Positions 1-12,300 of a stretch of 64,000 nucleotides of DNA are shown here, piece after piece; positions within the stretch are counted from its first letter, which is position 1, and every line of letters begins with the position of its first letter. Under the pieces are notes generated by a model, which was not told the DNA's origin, did not search any database, and worked only from the letters and a program-made list of their open reading frames with translations. A program made the translations under genes and the position numbers. Origin of the DNA: Clytia hemisphaerica (lineage: Eukaryota; Cnidaria; Hydrozoa; Leptothecata; Clytiidae). The DNA lies in assembly GCA_902728285.1 (NCBI GenBank), contig CACVBU010000955.1:518217-582216 (forward strand), in the 5' to 3' direction.

Positions 1-121
1 GGTGATCTTATCCTGTCCAAAATGTCAAGTTATTTGCCAGAAACGCTCAAGCCTAACTGGGTGATTTTATCCTGTCCAAAATTTCAAGTTATTTGCCCGA
101 AACGCCCAAGCTTAATTGTGT
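1..121. repeat. Two tandem copies of a ~60-bp unit
   Basis: Positions 1-60 and 61-120 are near-identical; both contain TTATCCTGTCCAAAAT and CAAGTTATTTGCC. The array probably starts left of the window. The remainder up to 357 is A/T-rich intron ending in a good acceptor (TTTTCAG) before the first cyclase exon; I see nothing else in it. Confidence 0.85.
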
Positions 122-357
122 GATTTTCTAAAAAGTCAATATTTTTATTCTACCGTATTATTTTTTAAGTGCAACAAGAAAATTTACACATCGTAACACG
201 ACTTCTAACAAGATTATTTTTATCTTGCTTTTTTCAAAAAATATTTAATAAAATTTAATTTTTTTTCACCCTGATAACTATCATGATAAATATCAGCGCG
301 ATTTTATGGCAGAAACAAGCCACGGTAACCCTGTATCAAATTTCATTTTATTTTCAG

Positions 358-3300
358 TGATATTTTACATAAACGATTTCGCTGAGACAGAATTGACGTT
401 TTTCCAATATGCAAATGAATATGGTCTCGGTAATGGAGATTACGTCATTCATTTTATCACCAACAAAGTTCACCACCCAACAACGGCTGTATACTCTGCT
501 GTCAACGTGACAAGCGGTTGGGGACACTTTGCAAATGGTTATCTTGGTCGATATCAAGGAAAATCGTCTGAAGAAATGGAATCTGCTATTCAACTTTTGA
601 AAAGATCTTTTATTATTGCACCATGGGGGAATAATATTGGATCGGAAAATACGAAAACTTTTCGATCTAGAATGACACGTATTATGGATGACTTTTTGAA
701 ATGCACACAATCTGGAGGATTTCGTTTTGAATGTTTTTTCACAAACCCTGACCTAACAGTAAGTTTAGCTTTGGATGTTTTTTTTACGACTTTTTTTCAG
801 TTTGTTCAAAGATTACCAATGATGCTGATAGATAAGACAACATTTTACAGCAGCTAATTAGGTTGATTTAGTAAATTAGTGATAGGTATACAGTTGTCGC
901 TCTCTAATTCGATTTCCAAGGGGAATCGGATTTTCATCGAATACGGGAGCGTATCGAATAGTAGGAAGTCTCCCTAATCCGATAAACACGAGGTAAGTAT
1001 CGAATTATAGAGCTGAGAAAGAAAAATATAAGCGAGACTCGATTGGTTTGAACGCGAATCAGGACAAATGTCTACGTTCTTGCTGAAAACCTAAGTTCTT
1101 CGGAAGAAAACTTTCGATATTTGCCTGTTTTGAAAAGTTTTGAGGAATCGAATTTCGAAATTATAATTCAAACGCAAAAAAATCGAAAATTTGAATTTCG
1201 AACTAAAGGCCTTTTTAAACGCTAGAAATCGAATAAGAGAGCGAAAAACCTTCAAGGGACTTCAAATTTTCATCGAAAACGGGAGCTTATCGAATAATAG
1301 AATGTCGAATAGTAGAGCGTAGTTTATAAGAGTTTCTTAAGGAAATTTGACAGTGACTTTCAATTTGATCGAAAACGGGAGCTTATCGAATAGTAGAACG
1401 TCGAATTAGAGAGCGTCCACTGTATCTATAGGGCGGTTGTCGATAGAACCAGGAGTGAGAGAGTCTATCCCCTTTTTAATTTGCGCTAGACCTGGAGGAT
1501 CAAATGCTATCGGCACCCAGTAACTTACCACCTAGATCAGATTACCCAATCTAAGCTACTCATTCGCTGAGCTGGCGGTGACTGGGAATCTTCACCATGA
1601 TTAAACGGGCGGCGGGCGTTTTCTAAAAGAAGGAGCAGCGTATGAGAACGAGGAAAAATTAACAAGAGGGTGTAACACTTCCCGCAGACAAATTTTCTTC
1701 CTACGCTCTCTTTTCCCGTATGATATCGTTCCAGCGTGCCAGTCTATAGCATTCTCAGCGTGGTTACCAAATTCTTAAAGATTATTCCTTGCACCCAAGG
1801 AATAGAAGATTTGTATGTGTCCAGGCTTTTTATAGGTCATCCATCATCCATTCACGTGTGATTATAAAAGTTTCATGTTTCTCTTCCAGTGGAGCAACAA
1901 GAAAGACGATTTATATGATGCAGTCAAAGTGTACTACGAAACTCTCGTCAAAACTAAATTGAAAAACCAAGACACCAGAAATGGAGAAGCTGTCATGAAA
2001 AATGCACGGAATGTCATTTTTAAAAGTAAGTCAAGAATTCATAGTATTCATGAGGTAGTTTTTTATACGGAAGCACGCTGGAGTGGCGTTTGCCACTAAG
2101 TTTATTGATTAAATTCAATTTTAGGTTTTTTATAGGTATTTCCGTATAAACATTACGTCATGAATATCATGGATACGCTATTAATCCTTACGGTGAGGTT
2201 AACAAGGAAATATCGTCTGTCTCCATCATTTTCGCGTATATTTTTATTAATTTCTTGTGGTTCACCCTGGTACTTCTTGATGGATCTTCTCTTTTTTCAT
2301 TCAGGTAGACTTGGCTACAATTTCACTTTAAACGAAAAATTGGACTTTGTACCCACGTACTCGTTGTTATATTTCCAACTTGGTGATAAATACAACCAAT
2401 CTATAGGTAAAAAGCTTTAAATTACAGTCAGTGGAAAGGGATTACTCGGGTTAAATAGTAAAATCTTTTTTGCACTTTGATAATCTCTAGAGCTACAGAG
2501 TTTAAATTTACTCTCAACAAGATGAGTTCCAAATCAGGAATATCGAAAATTTCCCATCCCTCTCCGAAATTTTGAGCAATACCGAAAATCACCCATCCCT
2601 CTTAGAATCTTTGACCATAATTTGACGATAAAAAGTGTCTAAGGAACCGAAAAAAATATCAAAGCTTAATTTAATGGTCAATATTCGACTAAGACACACC
2701 CATCAATAGCCCCTGTAACTTATAAAGTCAGACAGTCAAAATATAGCTATTCTTCATCTTATTTTACTCACCGTCGTAAAGTATAACTGAACTTATGTAT
2801 TTGTGTTTTTCGGCTATAAGAAGGTTAGCTTCGGATTTGTCTCGATCTTGACTGAACACCCCCCTTTTCACAGACCCACTGGGAACCCTTACCATTGGAA
2901 ATATATCAGATAAGCAAATCCTCATTGCAAAATTCTATGCTATTTTTTTAAGCCCCACTGAGTTTTTTGGCTTGAAAACAATGGAATTCAAACCCCCAGC
3001 CATAAGAAATATGGGAATATCAATCCATCACATTTTGGTCCGTTATTTTTACCCCCACTGGCTGAAAAAATCCTACCGGGTCTGTGAGAAGGGGATGTGA
3101 CTGAGGACGACGGTCAACAAGAACTCTTACTGTCCTCGATTTTGTTAGATTTTCAAAATCGCTTCATTCATGGGCCATGAGTCTCGACGCTTCACTATCG
3201 AAAGAGAAGCCTTCGGGTCGCCTCCGACTGCGGTCGCAGACTTACTTATCACACTCCATTTCAGATATTCACGAGATTCAACCGATCGGCACGTATGATC

Positions 3301-6300
3301 AATTACCGAGCGACACGACAACGTTGATACTCAACGGGCCGTCTTCGATGGCTGGATGGGAAAACTTTCCCGTACGACAATCACCGAAATGTGGATTTAA
3401 AAATGAGTTATGCCCACCACCTGATAAAGATAACACCACTGAAAGTATGAAATTTTGCCAGGCTATTCTTTTAAAACAACAAAAGACTGACTATTGAAAC
3501 TAAAACTTTATCAAACACTGAAATAGAAAATTGCCCGAAAATTGTGGCCTTCTTTTAACTGGAGTACTTTCTTAAAGTCTGTCCAGATATAATTGGCAGT
3601 GGAAACAAGAATGCCTGTAACTTTTAATAGCCAAATATAATTTCGAAAATTTTTTTTGCTTGTTTTAGAGAATCAAAAGCGCTATATTTGAATATATTTT
3701 TGGTTGAAAAATTCGCGATTTTTAGCGGTTAAATTTGCGATTGCAAAAATTGAGCTTATTTTCTACTTATGCTATAACGTTCATTTTTACACCAGTGGTA
3801 AATCAGCCTTAGGTAAAGAAGGTTGTCAAATTTCAAGGCGAACAGAAAAGTCCTTCGGAAGATATGGGACTCGAAATACCCCTTGGTAGCACTTTTCTGT
3901 GAAATATCAAATCTCCAACATATTACTAAAAACGGGGGTTATGTTTATATATTTTTGAACAGTGCAATTAAAAGTTAGAAAATGTTAAGTGTTGGTGCAT
4001 TGGTATTATTGGTATCATTGATTATTTCGAAACGAAGTGAAATCACAATATAATTGTTTTTATTGAAAAGATAAGCATGAACTTATATTGCCTTTGTTAT
4101 TGTTAAGTCATTAAAGAACTTTGCTAATTCCCAAAGCCAAAACACTAAACACAGTTTGGCTATGAGGTCATTAAAGAGATCGTAAAATGTGTTATGATCG
4201 AAAAACTGTTTTATCAATCATATCACTACCCCCGTTTTTAGTAATATGTTGCAGATTTGATATTTCACAGAAAAGTGCTACCAAGGGGTATTTCGGGTCC
4301 CATATCTTCCGAAGGACTTTTCTGTTTGCCTTGAAATTTAAGAAACTTCTTAACCTAAAGTTGAACTACCACTGGTGTAAAAATGAACGTTATAGCATAA
4401 GTAGAAAAAAAGCTCAATTTTTGCAATCGCAAATTTAACCGCTAAAAATCGCGAATTTTTCAACCAAAAATATATTCAAATATAGCGCTTTTGATTCTCT
4501 AAAACAAGCAAAAAAAATTTTCGAAATTATATTTGGCTATTAAAAGTTACAGGCATTCTTGTTTCCACTGCCAATTATATCTGGACAGACTTTAGTTGCG
4601 TTTATCCACGGTTACCATAAATTGATCTAATCTCGACACCCCAACTAATTCCCTCACCCTACTTTGGAGATGTTTCCTCCCTCTTTTTTGCATGTTTGAG
4701 GTAATTCTTGAAGGGAAATTATATTTTGACCATTAATTTCTTGTTCTACTTTTGAAATTTAAGATTCACTTAATCATTCAAAACTTAAATTTGGCCAACC
4801 TCTTTCTAGTGAAAGCAAATTTGAATGGAATCTTTTTGGGTCACCCATGGTAGATGGATGATAGAATGCATCAATACTTAAAATCGCATAAAGTTGACAC
4901 TCTCTTATTCGACGTTCTACTATTTGATATGCTACATTACTCGATAATATTAAAATTCACCGTCAACAAGAAATACTCATGAACGACATTCCACTATTCT
5001 ACTTATTCCTGCAATGAAAATTCAGTACACGGGTTGCAAAATTATATCAGTGCAGTCAAAACATGTGATTACTCGAAAAGGTTCAATTGAGTGAACAACA
5101 TTGTCAATAAATTCGAACCAATCAGAAATTAATGTTATGTAACAAGCACATAAGAATTTCGAGTAAAAACGTGATTTGGCTTCAGACTTTAACTTTCAAC
5201 CTGTGTATATGGCTTGAAATTCGAATTAGAGAGTGTCAACTGTACAGAGGTTTATTCATGTTTTATTAAGTTACGTAACTACCGCAATTATGGAAGAAAA
5301 TGTTCGAATCTGTTTGCGGTCCTTTACGCAAATCGAACGGTTGCTTTCATAATGGCAGAACATAACATGAAAAACCTCTAACCATCTGCATGTCTTGTTC
5401 CAGCGACGACGGCGATCGTAGTGAGCATCGTGTTTATCATCCTGATATGTGTTGGTTTATACATTGGCCTCTTCATGTACAGGTAGGATGGTGGATTTGT
5501 GTCCAATACATCCCCTTCTCACTGACCCACTGGAAAATTGGCAAAAATATACCCACTGAAAATTATCAAATAAACCAATGGGCTTTTCCAGAAAGAAATT
5601 TTACCCCCACTGTTGAGGATATTGATTTTTCGAAGTATCGAACCCCCCTGGATATCCTACTTTATTAGTAAAGACTGGATATCCCCCCTGGATATCCACC
5701 CTTAAAAATATACTCAACCCCCTGGATATCCTCTCTTACAAAGATGCTTACCCCCTGGATATCGTATTTTTTACTTGAAAAGACACCTTACCCCTGGATA
5801 TCCGCTACCTTGTAGATATTTAACCCCCTGGATAAACAAAAATCGTTTAACCCCCTGGATATCCATGGGGGGGGCACGGACTATTTCTAGGAAAGCCCAA
5901 TCTTCATTATGCTATTTTTCCATCCCCACTGAATTTTCTGACTTGAAAACAATGGAATTTAAATCCCCTGCTATAAACTATATGGAAATATCAATCCCAA
6001 TCGAGTTTCAGTCCGTTATTTTTACGTCTATCGTACCGGGTCTGTGAAAAAGGGTTGTCACAGTTTGTCCAGAAAAGCTAAACAGGCTTCAATCAAGAAT
6101 ATCTTATCTTTCTGGAGCTAAGAAATTATTGAAATGAGATTGAATTTCAAATGATAGATGTAATCATCTTCCAAGGTCTCTTTAACTCTTGCCTCTTTAA
6201 CCCGAATGCCTCTTTAACTCAAACAGGTTCTCTCCTCCCCTTGAGTTAACAAAATAAACCTTACTCCATAACTCGAAATGTCCTTAACTCGAACAAATTT

Positions 6301-9300
6301 GTGTTCCCCTGTGAATTTTCGAGTTATTGAGACTCCCCCACTGTAAATTTTGGTGAGTGATTAGGGTATAGAAAGTTGTATAGATTATGAGGATTTTTAT
6401 TGATGTAAGTTGTCCCGTTTTGTCTTTTCCAATATCATACAAAAAATGTTTCAAACATCACGCATTATTTAGTTTTTCCTCAAAAAATTTGTTTCTGATA
6501 GTTTATAGTCAATAGCACGAACATAAACATCTTCATAAATAGTCTTATACCATGAAATTTATGAATTGTCAAGATACACGCTTTTCATTTTACAGACGTC
6601 GTTTACTTTTGACGAACATGAGTTGGAAGATTGACGAAAGTCAGATTCAAATCACAAACTCTGGAATGGATGCTTCAAGATTATCTTTGAATGCTTCCAA
6701 GAACTCGTTGAGTAACCAAGAGGTAGGTTTCTTTGTTCTGATCTCCTGTTGGAGAATATAAGGATGAATGAAAACTCATTTAGAATACACTTAACAACCC
6801 CTTACGGCGCAGTCGCCCTTTTAGGGGTCTGGTAATGAGTTTGAAAGGAAATGACAATTATTTGCCCAATAGAATGTCAATGCAACGACTTAGACACTTT
6901 GATTACATCTTTTCATGGTAAACTCGAACCCAGTCTTCAAACGTTTCAAAGGTTAATAACCCCTTTTTCCAACGGCGGGCGGGTGTGCGAAAAGAAACCG
7001 AAATTAACCCGAAAATCAATACTATGCGTGTTGCATTTTTCAAATCTTCCACTTTTTTGCAACTTTTCGAACGATTCGAACGTTCTACGGCCAAACTCAC
7101 TAAGATAACTTTACATTACCGAATTTGTTTTTTAACATGGTAAGTGCAACCAATCCCAGAGTTTTAACCTTATGTTTGATGACCACCGGTTTTGTAACCT
7201 TTGTCACTCATAACCCGAAAGAAATTAAAGTATTTAAAAGTTGATTTAATGACTTGACTGATTACTAACCATTATATATTATCTTGTTTTTTGGAATGAT
7301 ATGGAATCATAAAATTTTATATGTTTTTTTTTTCTATAAGTATAACGTTTATAAGAATATGCAGGCTCAGTATTTGGTACCTAAACAATGGCTCTATTGT
7401 TTAAGAACAATAAAATGCTAAGTATAATGCGAGCTTGATATGGGGCAGACACTTGCTTATAAAAAACATATCTAAATGAAGCAATCAGGAGTGACTTTTC
7501 GCTTTACTGACTCAATCATATTCTTCAATTCATCAACGAATATTTCTGTGTTTTTTTCTCAACAGACTCGCGGGAACATCCAGCTCTTCACGAAAGTTGC
7601 AATATACAAGGTACTGTACTGCTGATAATTCGTAATAAATGAATAATTTGGACAGTTTTGGCACATAATCTGACCAAAGCCTCTTTACCAGAACTTGCTT
7701 TGCTCTCTATTACAATCAATGTAATTTTCAACCAAATCTAGACTGGAGTCGTTTATAATCCGTGTAATATGAACGTTGAAACAACGTTGTGTGCTAGCTG
7801 GGAATAGTTCAATCAAGTATAAAACTTGATCATAATTATTCGTGTTCGATGAACTTTGATTGGTTACTTTATTCATTTCCAGTCACAATTAGTTGCATGT
7901 AAAGTTTTCCACAAAAACAAATTCATCACCAATCGAATTGTGCTGCAAGAACTGAGAGATGTAAGTTGCCACATTTTGAGATAATTTCTATAAATTTTGT
8001 CTCGGCTAACTCATAACCCACTGGGGATTAAGGTTAGGCTATAATTTGATCTCACCGGGACACTGATATAGAAGCCGCGGCTTCTTCAATTTTTTGATCG
8101 GAGATTTTTTGAAAGAAGTACCTTAGTGGTACCACTTTTCGAGGTGTGTCAAAACATTTTTAGATGACAAATTACACTGAAGTTATAAATCGACCTACGC
8201 TGATTAGTGCTATCATTAGGGCACCACTTTTCTAAAGACTCTGACTAAAGATAGCAGATAGCTTAGTCTGAGTTTAAACCCCTTTAACAGTATTTGGCTA
8301 CTAAGCAGTCACATGGATAGCTAAAAAATCTTACTCTGACACTTTTTCACAATGTCGTCGATAGAGCCAGAAAGCTTTTTGTTGAGAAGTTTTTTGTCTT
8401 TTCATTTCTGAAACATTTTTTGTCTTTAGACGTAATATAAAAATCTCCCACCAATAAAATAATTGCTTTTCCGAGATTTTTAACCAATAATCAATACGAG
8501 AACATGAAAATGTGATCGGTCTGCTTTATTGACCGAAGCCGTTCCTGAAACTATCCCAAACATATTTCTTTCTTCTTAAAAAATCTGGGATAAACTTTCA
8601 GATTCTAAATGGAATGGAAATTGAATTAAGACATAATCAAGAGGATGATTTTTAAAAATATGAATTTTCTAGATGTTGGATTTGAGCCATGAAAACATCA
8701 ATCCATTTCTTGGCATCGTGTTGAATCCACAATCTTCCAATATGATCATTTATCAATACTGTCCAAAGGGTAGTTTACAGGTATTGAATTATTATCGTGT
8801 ATTTTACGCTCGTTATAACCTTAGGAAGATTTTAATCACTTTGCCAAGAGGTCAGTTGTACGTCAGGTGGCAATAAAAGATAAGTTATCCAATGTTATCA
8901 GCTTCATTGGAACTGTTTTCACATTGTTACTGCATTGTACTAGCCCGAATAACTTTTTTTTGGAAAAGACCAAACCTACACCACAAGCAGTTGCTCAACT
9001 CTTGGTTTTATGTCTTCCAGTGTCACAAACATTTTTATTCCAAAATTATTCAAAAAGAAATAAAGAAAATACACCGTAAAGGTCGTTTTTTCGACCAAAT
9101 TTACTCAAATTTGGCTAGACTATAGATTTTCTCTGCACTGAAAGGGTTCGATTTTAAAAGACTAATTTTTGGCCGCATATACAGTCGTTTTTAAATCGGG
9201 TGCCCCCAGGACTAGTACGGTACTAAGCGACATATTATTCAGATAATAACTGCATGACCCCTTATTGAATTATCCTCTTTTTATCAGGACGTACTTTCAA

Positions 9301-12300
9301 ATGAAGATATCAAACTAGATTCGACTTTTCTCTCCTCCTTTGTCAAAGACATTGTAAAGGTAAGCCAACTTGAAGGTACTATGTTAATATATTAGAACCA
9401 TTGGACCAGAGTTTATTGGTTAAATACACCTTTAGTTTATGGGTTGATTCAATTTTTTCGTTCGTTCGTTCGTTCGTTCGTTCTTATGTTCACTCAATCA
9501 TTCTATCATTCACTCGTTGATTTTATCGTTTTTCAATCTACCCAAACTATCATGTGATATCATTCATCAATCAATTCGCTTATTCATTCATTCAGGGTAT
9601 GGTCTATTTACACCACTCATCATTAAAATCACACGGTCGTTTGAAGTCGTGCAACTGTATTGTGGACAGTCGTTGGTTGATCAAAATCACTGACTTTGGA
9701 ACGAATTTCTTGCGCAATGGATTGGATCCTTTGAATAAAATTGATGATAATGCACGTTATACCGGTAAGTTGACTCCAGATAATCAAAAGTAACGTTTAT
9801 AGATACGATAAAGTTGAACCGTTTGAATCTGTCTCAGGTACTTCTTGTTGGAGACAATTTTCAGACGTTACGGCTTAGAATCGCTTTGGGATAGTTTTTT
9901 TAACGGATAAGAAGTGTTCATATTGGTTTTGGAATGTCTCAGAACAAGTAAACGGAGCAGTTCCGTTCTTATGAAACGTCACTGTTTTAATCAGTTTTGC
10001 TTTGTAACTTCTTCTTTCTTGATTTTCAAATTTTCGATGTCCACACAGTGTTTTGGGACCGTTTTGTTTCGAACCTTATATCTGACCATAGTCTGAATCT
10101 AAACCCTATCTTAGCAGATGGCTAAAAGTTCAAATAATCAAATCATAACCTTTTAACTGTTATGAGTGCTACCAAAATCGGACCAGTAATTCAAAAATGT
10201 CAATTCTTTATCTTTAGTTCTCCTTTAGACTTCACCAGAACTTCTATGAAATAAACTAATTCCCCATCGTTGCTAAGCTCAATTGAATTATTTTCGTTCG
10301 GAAAAGTTATTATGCTTTTATTTTTTTGGCTTGATTATTAGCACTACACGAGTGAAATCATTTTTTTTCATTCTTCAGGTCTCCTTTGGACAGCACCAGA
10401 ACTTCTACGAATGAGCAATCCTTTACCGAGAGGGACACAAAAAGCTGACGTTTACAGTTTTGGTATCATTCTGCAAGAAATCATCACACGCAGTGAACCT
10501 TTCGCAATGCATGAACTTGATGCTGTCGGTAAGACTTTTGCTACACTACTATTGAAATTGAAATTCTATTGCTCCAAGCGCAAAAAGTCCAGTTGGGGTG
10601 GTTTACAAGGAGGCCCAGAATCTTCGAGTTAGAAAACTTCGAGTTAGTAATTTTCGAGTTAGCTAAATTATGACACTAAATCGAAATATCCAATGAAATA
10701 AAGAAGAAATAATGAAATCGCCAATCTTGCCCGAATCATTACTTTTAAAAAACGTCGAATTAACCAGAAATGTCATTTTGACCATGATTTTACTAAGGTT
10801 TGCTTGAACAAACCAACATATTCGGTAATTTAAACCTATGTGCTTCTTTCCATTTTAGACATCATCCGAAGAGTGAAAGCAGTGAGTGATCCACCGTTCA
10901 GACCAGCGGTTCAAAAATACCACGCAGCACAAAGCTTTTCAGATTCAAACTCAAGCAATGAGATGTATCAACTCATGTTAAATTGTTTGACTGAAGATCC
11001 TACTGAACGCCCAACTTTCTCAGAGACAAGAAGATTCATGAAGAAAATGTCTCATGGAAAGTATGAAATCCACCTTACAGCCTAACTTGAAACACAGCGT
11101 CGGTTACTTGGATCAGATAAATTTGATTCCATGTTTTTGCGAATGTTTGTCATTTTCTGAAAATTAAAACTCGCAAAATTGAGTGTGATTATTTACGTGG
11201 GTCCCGTGCCCTCGTGGGTCCCGTGGGTCCCGTGCCCTCGTGGGTTCGTGCCCCCGTGGGTCAAAAAAAAAAACCCGTGGGTCCAAAAAAGAAACCCGTG
11301 GGTCCAAAGAAAAAACCCGTGGGTCCGAAAAAAAAACCCGTGGGTCCAAAAAAAAAACCCGTGGGTCCGAAAAAAAAAACCCGTGGGTCCAAAAAAAAAA
11401 AAAAAAAACCCGTGGGTCCGAAAAAAAAAACCCCGTGGGTCCAAAAAAAAAACCCGTGGGTCCAAAAAAAATCCCGTGGGTCCAACAAAGAAATCCCGTG
11501 GGTCCAAAAAAAACCCGTGGGTCCAAAAAAAACCCGAAAAAAAAATACAACTTCGTGGATTTCATTGGTTGGTTTGGTTCCGGAAAAATAAATGTCTCGA
11601 AACATTCTATTGTTTGCTTGTGTGTTTTAAACTGCGGGTCGGTTTTAGATATTTGCGAGATTATGTATCTGGAATTCTCTACGGCTACGGATAAAGCGGC
11701 GAGTAAGGCAAGTAATGGCGGGTGAAAGCAAGTTCGATATTTGACGTACGGCATTATGTCGACTTTGCTTATACAGTACGGGTGTTTTGGTGTTTTTCCC
11801 GTACAGAGCAAAGTAGACGACGACATGTCGCCTTTGGTGATGACCCGCATGGGCAGCCGTAGAATATCTCCGATACATAATCTCGCTATTGTCTGCGGGA
11901 GACTGAGTGTTCGAAAGTCTTTTTCTCGAGTTCAAGGTAGGACAAAACAGTCGAATATCAACTCTTTCAATACCGCCAGAAAGAGAAAGTTTCCGGATTC
12001 TAGCAATTGACAAATGAGAAAGTTTGTTGCAGGGCGAATTCTCACTGTAGAAGAGACTTGCTTAATTTTTGCTTTAATCGAAAGTAAACTCCATTAACTT
12101 TGAAGAGACCCCTAATCAGACCCAAATCAGGCGATCACGCCAAATTTCAAGTTCAATCACTCATCACGAAAAATGACCAAATCGAAGTTCATCACGCAAT
12201 TATCGGCAATACATACAGAGCAAAATTTCGTTTAATCACGCATCACGCTCCAAAATTTTGTCAAATCGTGATCACGTTCTAACTTCCAATCACGCAATCA

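Noticed and set aside
779-857. Additional cyclase exon after TTTTTTTCAG at ~800
   Set aside because: The donor at 759 and acceptor at 1889 already join in phase 0 with good family continuity ([15 protein letters not shown]); no donor follows this stretch.
2101-2260. Possible extra cyclase exon after TTTTTATAG near 2136
   Set aside because: It begins inside the MITE at 2046-2165, and exons 1890-2025 and 2305-2406 already join in phase with family-like sequence.
5644-5866. CRISPR-like array
   Set aside because: Repeats are 14 bp with irregular spacers inside a eukaryotic intron and a transposon; this is a minisatellite.
9620-11060. Separate protein kinase gene
   Set aside because: The catalytic HRD aspartate is absent (HGRLKSCN), and the exons continue in phase into the cyclase dimerisation and catalytic domains.
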